DNA of 64,000 nt from the NCBI RefSeq assembly GCF_028275055.1, contig NZ_JAQCNJ010000020.1, positions 1 to 64,000 of the forward strand, written 5' to 3'. The notes under the pieces are model-generated. The model saw nothing but the letters and a program-made list of their open reading frames with translations. It had not been told where the DNA came from and did not search any database. Below, one piece after another: positions 1-8,435 of this stretch. The stretch's first letter is position 1. Each line of letters opens with the position of its first letter. Both the position numbers and the translations under genes were made by a program. This stretch comes from Haloplanus sp. Lineage in GTDB: Archaea; Halobacteriota; Halobacteria; Halobacteriales; Haloferacaceae.

Positions 1-64
1 CGGTCGGCGATTCGAACCCGCAACTGAGACACCTGACGCTGGTGGTGGCTGTGTCGTCGACCAT
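1..64 (-). CDS. Zinc-ribbon protein, N-terminal 21 residues (truncated by window edge)
   Basis: The minus strand opens with ATG at 64 and reads through position 1 without a stop. The 21 visible residues include RCLSCGFESPT, that is a Cys-x2-Cys-Gly knuckle typical of small haloarchaeal zinc-ribbon proteins, whose second CxxC would lie outside the window. A TATA-like stretch 24-31 nt upstream fits leaderless transcription from this ATG. The gene is divergent from moaB. The function of such short zinc ribbons is mostly unknown; nucleic-acid or protein binding is the usual guess. Only the start is visible, so the family is not assigned. Confidence 0.6.
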   Translation of the reverse strand, partial: MVDDTATTSVRCLSCGFESPT

Positions 65-87
65 GCCCGCTACTACGTTCCGACGTG

Positions 88-95
88 TCATAGTG
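88..95 (-). promoter_or_regulatory. TATA-like box for the truncated zinc-ribbon gene
   Basis: Read on the minus strand this is CACTATGA, in an otherwise GC-rich divergent spacer. It sits 24-31 nt before the ATG at 64, the spacing expected for a haloarchaeal leaderless transcript. Confidence 0.4.
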
Positions 96-145
96 TTTTC
101 TCGTCGACGACAATCCCTTTGGTCGGCGGGCGTCGATAGCGGGAC

Positions 146-718
146 ATGACCGAGGACGACCACGACCACGGAGACGGGAACGGGAACGACAGTCACGAAC
201 ACCACGGACACGATCATGATGACCACCACCACCACGACATCGAGACCATCGGAGCCGGCATCGTGACCGTCACCTCCTCCCGGACGCTCGACGACGACCG
301 GGCGGGCGACGCCATCGCCGCGGCGTTTGAGGCCGAAGGTCACGAGGTGGTGACGCGGGAACTCGTCCCGGACGACCACGACCGGGTGCAGGCGGCGCTG
401 GCGAACCTCGCGGGGCGGGACGATGTCGACGCCGTCGTGAGCACGGGCGGAACGGGCGTGACGCCGGACGACGTGACCGTCGAGGCGGTCCGGCCGTTGT
501 TCGAGCGGTCGCTGCCGGGCTTTGGCGAACTCTTCCGGCGGCTGTCCTACGACGAGATCGGGACGCGTGTGGTCGGCACGCGGGCGGTCGCGGGACTCGT
601 GGACGGCACGCCGACGTTCTGTCTGCCGGGAAGCGAGAACGCGGCGACCCTCGGTGCCGAGGAGATCATCGTCCCCGAGGCCGGTCATCTGTCCGGGTTG
701 GCGAGTCGCGAGGAGTGA
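146..718 (+). CDS. moaB: MoaB/Mog-family molybdopterin protein with His-rich N-terminus
   Basis: A 190-residue MoaB/Mog protein. The family binds molybdopterin and adenylylates it ahead of metal insertion by MoeA. The MPT-binding core starts near residue 38; the signature STGGTGVTPDD lies at 99-109, and a GTPTFCLPGSENAA segment typical of the family follows near 155-168. The unusual part is the first ~32 residues, a run of His, Asp and Gly with about 13 histidines, which probably binds divalent metal. Two moeA paralogues at the far end of the window act in the same pathway but are not linked to it. The start follows a short divergent promoter region. Confidence 0.88.
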   Translation: MTEDDHDHGDGNGNDSHEHHGHDHDDHHHHDIETIGAGIVTVTSSRTLDDDRAGDAIAAAFEAEGHEVVTRELVPDDHDRVQAALANLAGRDDVDAVVSTGGTGVTPDDVTVEAVRPLFERSLPGFGELFRRLSYDEIGTRVVGTRAVAGLVDGTPTFCLPGSENAATLGAEEIIVPEAGHLSGLASREE

Positions 719-767
719 TCGGACGTTCGTCGTCAGGGTTTAACCCCCCGGCCCAATAGGTCGGGTT

Positions 768-2516
768 ATGAGTCAGCAGGAACCACCCGATCGGGACGAC
801 GAGTCGCCGTACGCCGGGAGCAAAGACCCCGACCTCCGGAGCCGCGAAGTGACCGAGGGGCGCGACCGTGCCCCCCACCGGTCGATGTTCCGGGCGATGG
901 GGTTCGACGACGACGACCTCGAGTCGCCGATGGTCGGCGTCCCCAACCCCGCGGCGGATATCACGCCGTGTAACGTCCATCTCGACGACGTCGCCGAGTC
1001 TGTCGTCGACGGTGTCGACGAAGCGGGGGGTATGCCCATCGAGTTCGGCACGATCACCATCTCCGACGCCATCTCGATGGGGACAGAAGGGATGAAGTCA
1101 TCGCTCGTCTCGCGGGAACTGATCGCCGATTCCGTCGAACTCGTCTCCTTCGGCGAGCGGATGGACGCCCTCGTCACGGTCGGTGGCTGTGACAAGAACA
1201 TGCCCGGCATGATGATGGCCTCGATTCGAACGGACCTCCCCTCTGTTTTCTGTTACGGTGGGTCGATCATGCCCGGCGAACACGACGGTCGCGAGGTCAC
1301 CATCCAGAACGTTTTCGAGGGTGTCGGCGCCGTCGCCGAGGGTGAGATGTCCGACGAGGAACTCGACACGCTCGAACGGAACGCGTGCCCCGGTGCGGGC
1401 TCCTGTGGCGGGATGTTCACCGCCAACACGATGGCGTCGATCAGCGAGGCAATCGGCTTCGCCCCGCTGGGCTCCGCGTCCCCGCCCGCGGAGGACGCGG
1501 CCCGCTACGAGGTGGCCCGTGAGACGGGCGATCTCGTCGTCGACGTGATCGAGGCAGAGCGCAGGCCCTCGGACGTTCTCTCGAAGGAGTCTTTCGAAAA
1601 CGCCATCGCGCTCCAGGTCGCGGTCGGTGGCTCGACCAACGCCGTCCTCCACCTGCTGGCGATGGCCGCGGAAGCCGGCGTCGACCTCGGTATCGAGGCG
1701 TTCAATCGTGTCAGCGAACGGACGCCCAAGATCGCCAACCTCCAGCCCGGCGGTGAACGGGTGATGAACGACCTCCACGAGGTCGGCGGCGTGCCGGTCG
1801 TGTTGGGGGAACTGCTCGATGCCGGTCTGCTCCACGGCGACGCGCTCACCGTGACGGGCGAGACGATGAGCGAGGCGCTCGACCGCTACGATCCGCCCGC
1901 GGTTTCCGACCTCGATGCCGACTTCCTCCACACCGTTGCCGACCCGATCCACGAGCGGGGTGCGATCCGGGTTCTCACCGGCAACCTCGCCCCCGGCGGC
2001 GCGGTCATCAAGATCACCGGCGAGGACCACCTCCATCATGAGGGTCCCGTGCGGGTGTTCGAGGAGGAGAAAAACGCCATGGAGTACGTTCAAGCGGGCC
2101 GGGTCGAGTCGGGCGACGTGATCTGCATCCGGAACGAGGGGCCCCGCGGCGGCCCCGGGATGCGCGAGATGCTAGGGGTCACGAGCGCAGTCGCCGGGCA
2201 GGGTCACGCCGAGGACGTGGCGCTCTTTACCGACGGCCGCTTCTCCGGTGCGACGCGTGGGTTCTCCATCGGCCACGTCGCCCCCGAGGCGTTCGTCGGT
2301 GGCCCGATCGCCGCACTCGAAGACGGCGACGTGGTGACCATCGACATCGACGACCTCGAACTCTCGGTCGATCTGAGCGACGAGGAGATGGCAATACGTC
2401 TGGAGGGGTACGAACCGGAGCCGAACTACACCGCAGGCGTGTTGGCGAAGTACGGGCAGATGTTCGACTCAGCGGCAAACGGTGCGGTCACGGATCCGGG
2501 CTCGAAAGAGGACTGA
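768..2516 (+). CDS. ilvD: Dihydroxy-acid dehydratase IlvD
   Basis: A full-length (582 aa) IlvD/Edd-family dehydratase, which converts 2,3-dihydroxy-isovalerate and -methylvalerate to the 2-keto acids in valine, leucine and isoleucine synthesis. The iron-sulfur Cys motifs GGCDKNMPG (about residue 141) and [10 protein letters not shown] (about 207-216) are present, as is the C-terminal [10 protein letters not shown] motif of the family. A TTTAA stretch at about 739-743 lies 25-29 nt before the ATG, consistent with a leaderless transcript of its own. It converges on the small zinc-finger gene with a 9-nt gap. Confidence 0.96.
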   Translation: MSQQEPPDRDDESPYAGSKDPDLRSREVTEGRDRAPHRSMFRAMGFDDDDLESPMVGVPNPAADITPCNVHLDDVAESVVDGVDEAGGMPIEFGTITISDAISMGTEGMKSSLVSRELIADSVELVSFGERMDALVTVGGCDKNMPGMMMASIRTDLPSVFCYGGSIMPGEHDGREVTIQNVFEGVGAVAEGEMSDEELDTLERNACPGAGSCGGMFTANTMASISEAIGFAPLGSASPPAEDAARYEVARETGDLVVDVIEAERRPSDVLSKESFENAIALQVAVGGSTNAVLHLLAMAAEAGVDLGIEAFNRVSERTPKIANLQPGGERVMNDLHEVGGVPVVLGELLDAGLLHGDALTVTGETMSEALDRYDPPAVSDLDADFLHTVADPIHERGAIRVLTGNLAPGGAVIKITGEDHLHHEGPVRVFEEEKNAMEYVQAGRVESGDVICIRNEGPRGGPGMREMLGVTSAVAGQGHAEDVALFTDGRFSGATRGFSIGHVAPEAFVGGPIAALEDGDVVTIDIDDLELSVDLSDEEMAIRLEGYEPEPNYTAGVLAKYGQMFDSAANGAVTDPGSKED

Positions 2517-2525
2517 TCGGACGAT

Positions 2526-2786
2526 TCACGCCTTCTTATCGACGATTTCGACCCCGTCTGCGGTCGTTCTGACGTACAGGAGCACGTCGGCCGGACCCGG
2601 ACCGGTCACGTCGTTGAGTTCGGGTGCACACCCCATCATCCCGACGTCGTTGAACCCACAGGCGTCACAGACCGCGTCAGCCGGGTGAGGGTCGTAGCCG
2701 TCGTCGAGCGCCGCAGCCGGGAGGTAACCGGCGCCGGTGATCGGGTCGCCACACGCCGAACAGCGCAGGGTGTCGGGGAAGTCCAT
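2526..2786 (-). CDS. Small zinc-finger protein (86 aa), haloarchaeal hypothetical
   Basis: An acidic 86-residue protein with two Cys-x2-Cys knuckles, CSAC near residue 9 and CDAC near residue 40, separated by a loop rich in Asp, Pro and Ala. This spacing fits one zinc ribbon. The C-terminal ~30 residues (DVLLYVRTTADGVEIVDKKA) look like two beta strands. It has haloarchaeal codon use and sits between ilvD (convergent) and the UbiA-fusion gene (same strand, 60 nt upstream). No enzymatic motif is visible. Function is unknown. Confidence 0.75.
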   Translation of the reverse strand: MDFPDTLRCSACGDPITGAGYLPAAALDDGYDPHPADAVCDACGFNDVGMMGCAPELNDVTGPGPADVLLYVRTTADGVEIVDKKA

Positions 2787-2846
2787 ACCCCCAGTCGGTG
2801 GGTCTCGTACATAGACCTGTGTGAGATGTACCGGGGCGACGCCGGC

Positions 2847-4010
2847 CTACTCGTCGAACAGGCCACGGAGCGTCTCGTGGACGCCGACGACCATCGCCGG
2901 AACGATCAGCATGAACAGGTGTTCTTCCAGCGGGATCCCCAGCAGTTCGACGCCCGTCCGCATCGGGATTGCGAAGACGCCGACAGAGAGCGTATACCAG
3001 TCCCAAACGTACGCGAAGGGGTAGAGTACGGCGGTCGTCCGCATGGCGGCCCACACCGCGTCGGCCCGAACCACCAGTGCAACGGCGACGGTTCCCCACA
3101 GCACCTCGGTCGCGAGGTACGTGTACGGACCGAGGGCGGTGATGTCGGGCAACGAGACCCCGGATAGCGGCCGGAACCAGACGGCGACGACGAGGAGGGC
3201 AAAAAAGAGATACGACGCCCGCACGAGCAACATCGTCGCGAGTTCGGCGTCGGCCCGGCGGGCGAGGAGGGCGACGGCGAGAAACGGAATCGTCGCGAGC
3301 GCGGATCCGCGGGGGACGACACCGGTCACCGAGAGGGCGGCGACGGCGGCCATACCCGCGCCCATCAGGGTGCCGGCGACGACCCGCGCCCGCCGACGGC
3401 CGACGACCACCGCGACGGTTCGCTTGTCGACCGACCGGTCGTACGCGTAGTCTGTGGCGTCGTCGACGACCTTGATGCCCGCGAGAACGACGACGAACAC
3501 GACGGCGAACGCGAGGACTGTCGTCGAGAGCGCCCGGGACTGGACGTAGTGGCCGCCGAGCAGGGCGAACCCGATACCGACGGGGTAGCCAAGCGTCGCT
3601 CCAAAGGGATTCGTATCGAGGTGGGGTGCGTGGAGTACGGCGACGAGCCACCCCGGGATGGCGAGTGTGGCGGCGACGGCGTCAACGCGGAGTCCGAGGG
3701 CGACGACGCCGATACCGAAGAGCAGTGTCGACCCGGCGAGCGCGAGATGACAGCCACGACGGGTGAGCGGGTGGTCGTCGTCCTCGCCACGGTGGTGGAA
3801 GTCGACGAGGCCGTCCTTGACGTGGGCGGTGTAGAGTGCACAGAAGGCAACGCCGAGATGGAGCGCCGCGAGGCGGGGCGCGCCGAGACCGCCGAGAACG
3901 GCGCCGAACCCGGAGGCGGCAAGCGGCGGGAGCATAAACACCGGGTGGATCTGGGAGGCGACGGCTCCGAGCGATGCGCGAAGGCCGGTGCCGTGCCGGG
4001 CGATGGCCAT
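2847..4010 (-). CDS. UbiA-family prenyltransferase fused to a lycopene cyclase domain
   Basis: A polytopic membrane protein of 387 residues. Residues 1-290 look like a UbiA prenyltransferase: the first Asp-rich motif is KDGLVD (65-70) with EDDDHP after it, the second is DDATDYAYDRSVD (183-195). Residues ~300-387 match a single lycopene cyclase domain: a WDW segment, a GVF..P turn and the signature GIPLEEHLFM, with the paired glutamates near 362-363. Lycopene elongases (LyeJ, CrtEb) are UbiA proteins, and CrtYe/CrtYf supply such cyclase domains as separate subunits, so a C50-carotenoid or related prenyl tailoring role is inferred. The ATG at 4010 is chosen because the longer frame upstream is Arg/Pro-rich noise overlapping the divergent gene. 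Confidence 0.75.
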   Translation of the reverse strand: MAIARHGTGLRASLGAVASQIHPVFMLPPLAASGFGAVLGGLGAPRLAALHLGVAFCALYTAHVKDGLVDFHHRGEDDDHPLTRRGCHLALAGSTLLFGIGVVALGLRVDAVAATLAIPGWLVAVLHAPHLDTNPFGATLGYPVGIGFALLGGHYVQSRALSTTVLAFAVVFVVVLAGIKVVDDATDYAYDRSVDKRTVAVVVGRRRARVVAGTLMGAGMAAVAALSVTGVVPRGSALATIPFLAVALLARRADAELATMLLVRASYLFFALLVVAVWFRPLSGVSLPDITALGPYTYLATEVLWGTVAVALVVRADAVWAAMRTTAVLYPFAYVWDWYTLSVGVFAIPMRTGVELLGIPLEEHLFMLIVPAMVVGVHETLRGLFDE

Positions 4011-4087
4011 GGGAGTACGGATACGCCCCACACCCACATATACTGCCGGCCATCGTAAGTTATGAGTCGACGGTACAACACACCGCC

Positions 4088-4606
4088 GTGCCCGGAACCC
4101 CACACCACGCGCTCGGCAGCCCGCTTCTGACCGGAGCGGCCGCGACGCTCGTCGCCATCGTCGTCGCACGGGCGGCGGTCGGACCGCGGTCGGGGTCCGT
4201 GCGTCCCCGGTCGCTTGCGGTCGGCGTCGGCGTCGCGTACGGCGTTGGTCTCCTTTTTTTGTGGGCGGTGGTCCGTCTGTTGTTCTGGCGGATCGAACCC
4301 GACCCCCGGTCCTCGCCGTTCTTCGCGGCCGTGGTCGTCGGGGGAACAGGACTCGCACTCATCGTACAGGGCGGCGTCCCGACATACCTCCACGCGAAGC
4401 GGGGGCTGTGGACGCCGCTCGCATGGCTGGTCGGGAGCAGTTGGCTCTGTGTGTACGCCTTTCTCCGCGTCGGCGGCGAGTCGGGCGCGTTCTTTCTGCT
4501 TCTCGTCTGGACGGTCGGGATCGTCCCCCCGGCGTTGCTCGTTCTCGGCGTCTGCTGGGGTTTCGAAGCCGGCTACCGTCGACTCCGCGACAACGACGGG
4601 CCGTGA
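4088..4606 (+). CDS. Polytopic membrane protein, unknown function
   Basis: The GTG at 4088 gives a 172-residue protein with about five hydrophobic segments (roughly residues 11-30, 40-62, 76-96, 107-127 and 136-160) and a short basic tail. An open frame continues upstream to 3974, but it would overlap the divergent UbiA fusion and starts with implausible Arg-rich sequence, so the GTG is preferred. The next ATG in frame is far inside. It is divergent from the UbiA-fusion gene and 47 nt upstream of the CoA-transferase gene. No family is recognised. Confidence 0.6.
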   Translation: MPGTPHHALGSPLLTGAAATLVAIVVARAAVGPRSGSVRPRSLAVGVGVAYGVGLLFLWAVVRLLFWRIEPDPRSSPFFAAVVVGGTGLALIVQGGVPTYLHAKRGLWTPLAWLVGSSWLCVYAFLRVGGESGAFFLLLVWTVGIVPPALLVLGVCWGFEAGYRRLRDNDGP

Positions 4607-4623
4607 TCCGTCGGAGCGCATCG

Positions 4624-4629
4624 CTTATC
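4624..4629 (+). promoter_or_regulatory. TATA-like box for the CoA-transferase operon
   Basis: CTTATC in GC-rich surroundings, 25-30 nt before the ATG at 4654. This supports that ATG over the in-frame ATG at 4630, which would sit on the box itself. Confidence 0.45.
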
Positions 4630-4653
4630 ATGACACGCGGGCATCCGGTTCAC

Positions 4654-5871
4654 ATGAACGCACGCGAACGACAGGGGCCGCTAGATGGGCTCCGTGTCGT
4701 GGACTGCTCCGGGATGATCGCCGGCGGGTTCGCGACGACGCAGTTGGCCGACTTCGGCGCGGACGTCATCAAGATCGAACACCCGGAGGGAACCGATCCA
4801 CTGCGCGAGTGGCCCCCCTACGACGAGGGGGTGTCGCTCTGGTGGAAGTCGATCGGTCGGAACAAGCGGTGTGTAACGCTAGATCTGAGCACGCCGGAAG
4901 GGAGCGCGCTCCTTCTCGCCCTGATCGAAGACGCCGACGTTCTTTTCGAGAACTTCCGACCGGGCACGATGGAGAAGTGGGGGCTGGGCCCGGACCGACT
5001 CCACGAGGAGAACCCCGGACTGATCGTCGTCCGGCAGTCGGGCTATGGGCAGACGGGGCCCAAGTCGGACAAGCCGGGCTTTGGCACCGTCGCAGAGGGC
5101 ATCACGAACTGGGCACACGTCAACGGGTTTCCGGACAGCAAGCCCCTGTTGCCGCCGATCAGTCTCGCCGATCTGACCGCCGCCACCTTCGCCGTTCAGG
5201 GCGTCATGTTCGGGGTGTTCGAGCGCGACGTAGGGCGAGACGGTGGGAGTGGCCGAGGGCAGGTTGTCGATATGAGCCTGTATGAACCACTCTTTCGGCT
5301 CTTTCTCTCGGAGGTGGAGGCATATGACCGCCTCGGCGCGGTCAGAGAACGGATCGGGAACCACCACGAGAACGCCGCGCCGCGGAACGTCTACGAGACG
5401 GCCGACGGCCACATGACCCTCTCTGCGTCGGCCCAGTCCATCTTCGAGAACGTGGCCGAGGCTGTCGGCCGCCCCGACCTGATCGACGACCCACGCTTCG
5501 CCGACAACGAGAGCCGGGTCGAACACGCCGACGAACTCGACGAGGTGATCGAGGCGTGGACGAGGGAACGCTCGACCGAGGAGGCCATCGCGGAGATGGA
5601 GGCCGCCGACGCCATCGTCGGTCCCGTCTACGACATGGGTGACATCTTCGAGGACGAGCAGTACGCGGCCAGAAACGACATCGTCGAAACCGAGGACGAG
5701 GACCTCGGACGCCTGAAGACGGCCGCACCGGTGCCCCGTTTTACCCGGACGCCCGGCGCGGTCGACCACGCGGGGCCGGGACACGGACAACACAACGACG
5801 AGGTGTATCTGTCCGAACTCGGCCTCGACAGGGGCGAGTACGACCGCCTCCGCGAGGAGGGCGTGATCTGA
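4654..5871 (+). CDS. Class III (CaiB/BaiF-type) acyl-CoA transferase
   Basis: A 405-residue family III CoA-transferase, which moves CoA between organic acids through an aspartyl-CoA thioester. The start LDGLRVVDCSGMIAGGFATTQLADFGADVIKIE is classic for the family (given here by its parts: LDGLRVVD, then GADVIKIE). FENFRPGTMEKWGL near residue 105 and QSGYGQTGP near 129 are also family landmarks. The presumed catalytic Asp is in VVDMSLYE (about residue 206). The stop overlaps the start of the LeuA-like gene by one base, so the two are almost certainly co-translated. The acid substrates cannot be read from sequence. Confidence 0.9.
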   Translation: MNARERQGPLDGLRVVDCSGMIAGGFATTQLADFGADVIKIEHPEGTDPLREWPPYDEGVSLWWKSIGRNKRCVTLDLSTPEGSALLLALIEDADVLFENFRPGTMEKWGLGPDRLHEENPGLIVVRQSGYGQTGPKSDKPGFGTVAEGITNWAHVNGFPDSKPLLPPISLADLTAATFAVQGVMFGVFERDVGRDGGSGRGQVVDMSLYEPLFRLFLSEVEAYDRLGAVRERIGNHHENAAPRNVYETADGHMTLSASAQSIFENVAEAVGRPDLIDDPRFADNESRVEHADELDEVIEAWTRERSTEEAIAEMEAADAIVGPVYDMGDIFEDEQYAARNDIVETEDEDLGRLKTAAPVPRFTRTPGAVDHAGPGHGQHNDEVYLSELGLDRGEYDRLREEGVI

Positions 5872-6968
5872 TGGCGGTCCTCCGAGACGTGACCGTCCGG
5901 GAGGGTGCACAGATGCCCGGCCGGAGCTACGGCGTCGAGGCGCGGGTGGCCGCCGGCCGGGCGCTCGACCGCCTCGGAATCGACGCCGTACAGGCCGGCT
6001 TTCCGGTTGTCGGCGAGGACGACCGGGAGGCGATACGGCGACTCGCCGGCGACGAGGGTGTCGACGCCGACATCGTCGGTATCGCCCGCGCTACGACCGG
6101 CGACGTGGAAGCCGCCCTCGACGCCAGCGCGGACGTGATCGAGGTGTTCGTTCCCACCTCCGAGCGACAACTCGAACACGTCATGGGGATGTCGCGGGCG
6201 GAGGCGATGGAGACGGCGGGCGAGGCACTGGACCGTGCCCGCGAGGGCGGCGCGGGCGTCCACCTCACCCTCGTCGACGGCTTCCGGACCGACCCCGACC
6301 ACCTCGCGAGGACGTTCGATACGTTTCCGTCCGTGCCGACGATCACCGTTGCCGACACGGTCGGTGCGCGAACGCCGGGCCGCGTACGAGCGGTGATCGC
6401 CGACCTCCGTGGCCGCGGCGTCGACTGCGACCGCCTCGGCGTCCACTTCCACGACGATATGGGCGTGGCGGTTGCGAACACGCTGGCGGCCGTCGACGCG
6501 GGCGTGACGATGGCTGACGTAAGCGTCGCGTCGCTGGGCGAGCGGGCGGGCAACGCGGCGCTCGAACGGGTGGTCGTCGCCGACGCCGTGGACGGTGAGG
6601 GGGCGTTTGCGGCCGACCGGTCGGCGCTCGTGCCGGCGTGTCGGGCGGTGCTTGACGCACTCGAGGAGCGGATCGACCCGCGGACGCCCGTTCTCGGGGA
6701 GGCGGTGACGACTCACGAGTCGGGGATTCACACCGCCGCGATGCTCCGTGACCCGGGCACGTTCGAACCGTTCGACCCCGCGGCGTTCGGCGGGGAACGC
6801 CGCCTCGTCTTCGGCGAGGGGAGCGGCCGGGGCAGCGCCCAGGCACTTCTGGAACGGGCAGGGATCGATCCGACGGCCGACCGTGTGGACCGACTCCTCG
6901 ACGCCCTCACCGAGCGTGGCCCGATGGACGCCGCCGCCGCGGCGACGCTGATCGAGGAGCTGTTCTGA
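5871..6968 (+). CDS. LeuA/homocitrate-synthase-like acyltransferase (HMGL family)
   Basis: A 365-residue TIM-barrel Claisen condensing enzyme of the HMGL-like family. Instead of the usual DTTLRDGEQ it begins DVTVREGAQMPG (residues 6-17). The metal motif HFHDDMGVAVANT follows near 199, and HESGIH near 283 introduces the subdomain that separates LeuA, homocitrate and citramalate synthases from HMG-CoA lyase. It lacks the ~120-residue LeuA regulatory domain, so classical leucine feedback is unlikely. It is joined by a 1-nt overlap to a CoA-transferase, which suggests the condensed acid or its precursor is a CoA ester. Specificity is open: homocitrate, citramalate or another 2-alkylmalate. Confidence 0.82.
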   Translation: MAVLRDVTVREGAQMPGRSYGVEARVAAGRALDRLGIDAVQAGFPVVGEDDREAIRRLAGDEGVDADIVGIARATTGDVEAALDASADVIEVFVPTSERQLEHVMGMSRAEAMETAGEALDRAREGGAGVHLTLVDGFRTDPDHLARTFDTFPSVPTITVADTVGARTPGRVRAVIADLRGRGVDCDRLGVHFHDDMGVAVANTLAAVDAGVTMADVSVASLGERAGNAALERVVVADAVDGEGAFAADRSALVPACRAVLDALEERIDPRTPVLGEAVTTHESGIHTAAMLRDPGTFEPFDPAAFGGERRLVFGEGSGRGSAQALLERAGIDPTADRVDRLLDALTERGPMDAAAAATLIEELF

Positions 6969-7033
6969 GGGTGGGCGGGGCGTGCCAGCGTGGCTCACGG
7001 AATCGATTTACGACACTAGCCCGTATTTGGCGT

Positions 7034-7645
7034 ATGAACTACGATTCCGCGCTCGACCGTGCATACGACACGCTCCCCGAGCGAACGCGGGAGGCGGGCG
7101 ACCGCCTGCAGGTTCCCGACCCGGTCGGTGAGACGGACGGTGCGTTCACGCGGCTGACGAACCTCGGCGACATCGCCGAGGCCTTGTCGCGGGACCCGGA
7201 ACACGTCCACCGGTCGATCCAGCGCGAACTGGGGACGAACGGCCAGTTCGACGGCGACCGCGCCCGGTACAACGGTTCCTTCACCGCCGACGAGTTCGAC
7301 GCCGCTGTCGACGCGTACGTCACCGAGTTCGTCACCTGTTCGGAGTGTGGGTTGCCCGACACCAACCTCGTCAACGAGGATGGGGTCGACATGCTCCGGT
7401 GTACGGCGTGTGGGGCGTTCCGCCCGGTTGCAAAGCAGACACAGGAAACCGCAAACGAGGAACAGGCCGTTCTCGAGGAGGGGAAGACCTACCAGGTACA
7501 GATCACCGGCACCGGCCGCAAAGGCGACGGCGTCGCCGAGCGCGGAAAGTACACCATCTTCGTGCCCGGCGCACAGGAAGGGCAGGTCGTCGACGCGTAC
7601 ATCGAGAACATCAGCGGAACGCTCGCGTTCGCGCAGTTGGCATAA
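7034..7645 (+). CDS. Translation initiation factor aIF2-beta with C-terminal TRAM domain
   Basis: A 203-residue protein. Residues 1-135 match aIF2/eIF5 beta: an N-terminal helical and alpha-beta domain, then a zinc ribbon with CSEC (about 99-102) and CTAC (about 119-122). The last ~58 residues (LEEGKTYQVQITGTGRKGDG and following) are a TRAM RNA-binding beta barrel, which the canonical ~135-aa aIF2-beta lacks. Haloarchaea usually carry a second, short aIF2-beta elsewhere, so this may be the variant form, delivering initiator tRNA or acting as an RNA chaperone. The start ATG at 7034 removes a spurious 21-codon extension. Single-gene transcription unit. Confidence 0.88.
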   Translation: MNYDSALDRAYDTLPERTREAGDRLQVPDPVGETDGAFTRLTNLGDIAEALSRDPEHVHRSIQRELGTNGQFDGDRARYNGSFTADEFDAAVDAYVTEFVTCSECGLPDTNLVNEDGVDMLRCTACGAFRPVAKQTQETANEEQAVLEEGKTYQVQITGTGRKGDGVAERGKYTIFVPGAQEGQVVDAYIENISGTLAFAQLA

Positions 7646-7683
7646 ACCGAAACCGATAGCCCGAGGGCCACCGTCGTCGGCCC

Positions 7684-8397
7684 ATGCGACTGGCACGCAT
7701 CTCGACCCCGAAGGGACCGCTGACCGGAGAGTACGACGGCGGTGTGGTTTACGCTGATGGCGACGCGTACGTCGTCAGCGAGGACGGTGATCTGATGGCT
7801 CCCTGCGATCCGGCGGCGATATTCTGTACCGGCCGAAACTTCGGCGCGAAGATCGAACAGATGGGTGAGGACGACCGCCCGGACCGACCGGACTGGTTCA
7901 TCAAGCCGCCCCACTCGTTGCACCCACCGGCTCACCCGATCACGTACCCCGACTGGGTGGAGTCGTTCACCTACGCCGGGGAGCTTGCGGCCGTGATCGA
8001 CGAGCGATGCCACGACCTCGCGGTCGACGAGGTCGACGACGTTCTCCGAGGCTATACGATCCTGAACGACCTCGACGCCTACGAACAGGACCGTCGCACG
8101 GCCCGGAAGGCCTTCGACGGGGCCGCGCCACTCGGCCCGTGGATCGAGACCGATGTCGACCTCGACGGGATGGGGATGGAGACGGTGATCTCGGGCGAGC
8201 AACGGCAGTCCGCGACGACCGACGAGATGCTCTTCTCACCGGAGGAGGTCGTCGCCGTTCTCTCGGAGCGGTACACGTTCCGACCGGGCGACGTGGTCTC
8301 TTTCGGTAGTCCGGCCAATCCCGGCCTGCTGGAACGGGGCGATACGATCGAGATCACCTACGAGGGGGTCGGGACGCTCCGAAACACGGTCGAGTAG
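7684..8397 (+). CDS. Fumarylacetoacetate hydrolase (FAH) family protein
   Basis: A 237-residue FAH-family enzyme; the family includes acylpyruvases, 2-keto-pentenoate hydratases and oxaloacetate decarboxylases. Features include FCTGRNFGAKIEQMG (about 47-61), WFIKPPHSLHPPAHPI, the metal-ligand region ELAAVIDERCHD, GYTILNDLDAYEQD and the late GDVVSFGSPANPG segment. The usual metal ligands E-x-E are reduced to EL-A-VIDE in this protein, so the geometry may differ. It stands alone between aIF2-beta and a small zinc-finger gene; substrate unknown. Confidence 0.85.
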   Translation: MRLARISTPKGPLTGEYDGGVVYADGDAYVVSEDGDLMAPCDPAAIFCTGRNFGAKIEQMGEDDRPDRPDWFIKPPHSLHPPAHPITYPDWVESFTYAGELAAVIDERCHDLAVDEVDDVLRGYTILNDLDAYEQDRRTARKAFDGAAPLGPWIETDVDLDGMGMETVISGEQRQSATTDEMLFSPEEVVAVLSERYTFRPGDVVSFGSPANPGLLERGDTIEITYEGVGTLRNTVE

Positions 8398-8435
8398 CCA
8401 AAACGCCTTTCAGCCGCGCGTGCGGCGACGACCCC

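Noticed and set aside
1-27. Plus-strand open frame ending TGA at 25-27, as the tail of an upstream gene
   Set aside because: Only eight codons, and the opposite strand has the better coding and promoter evidence.
1-30. T-arm-like GGGTTCGAATCG on the minus strand, suggesting a tRNA
   Set aside because: The flanks cannot form a 5-bp T stem or an acceptor stem, and the bases read as codons of a zinc-ribbon N-terminus with its own TATA box.
1098-2093. Long minus-strand ORF inside ilvD
   Set aside because: Antisense shadow of a conserved gene in GC-rich DNA; its sequence is rich in His, Arg and Val with no family character.
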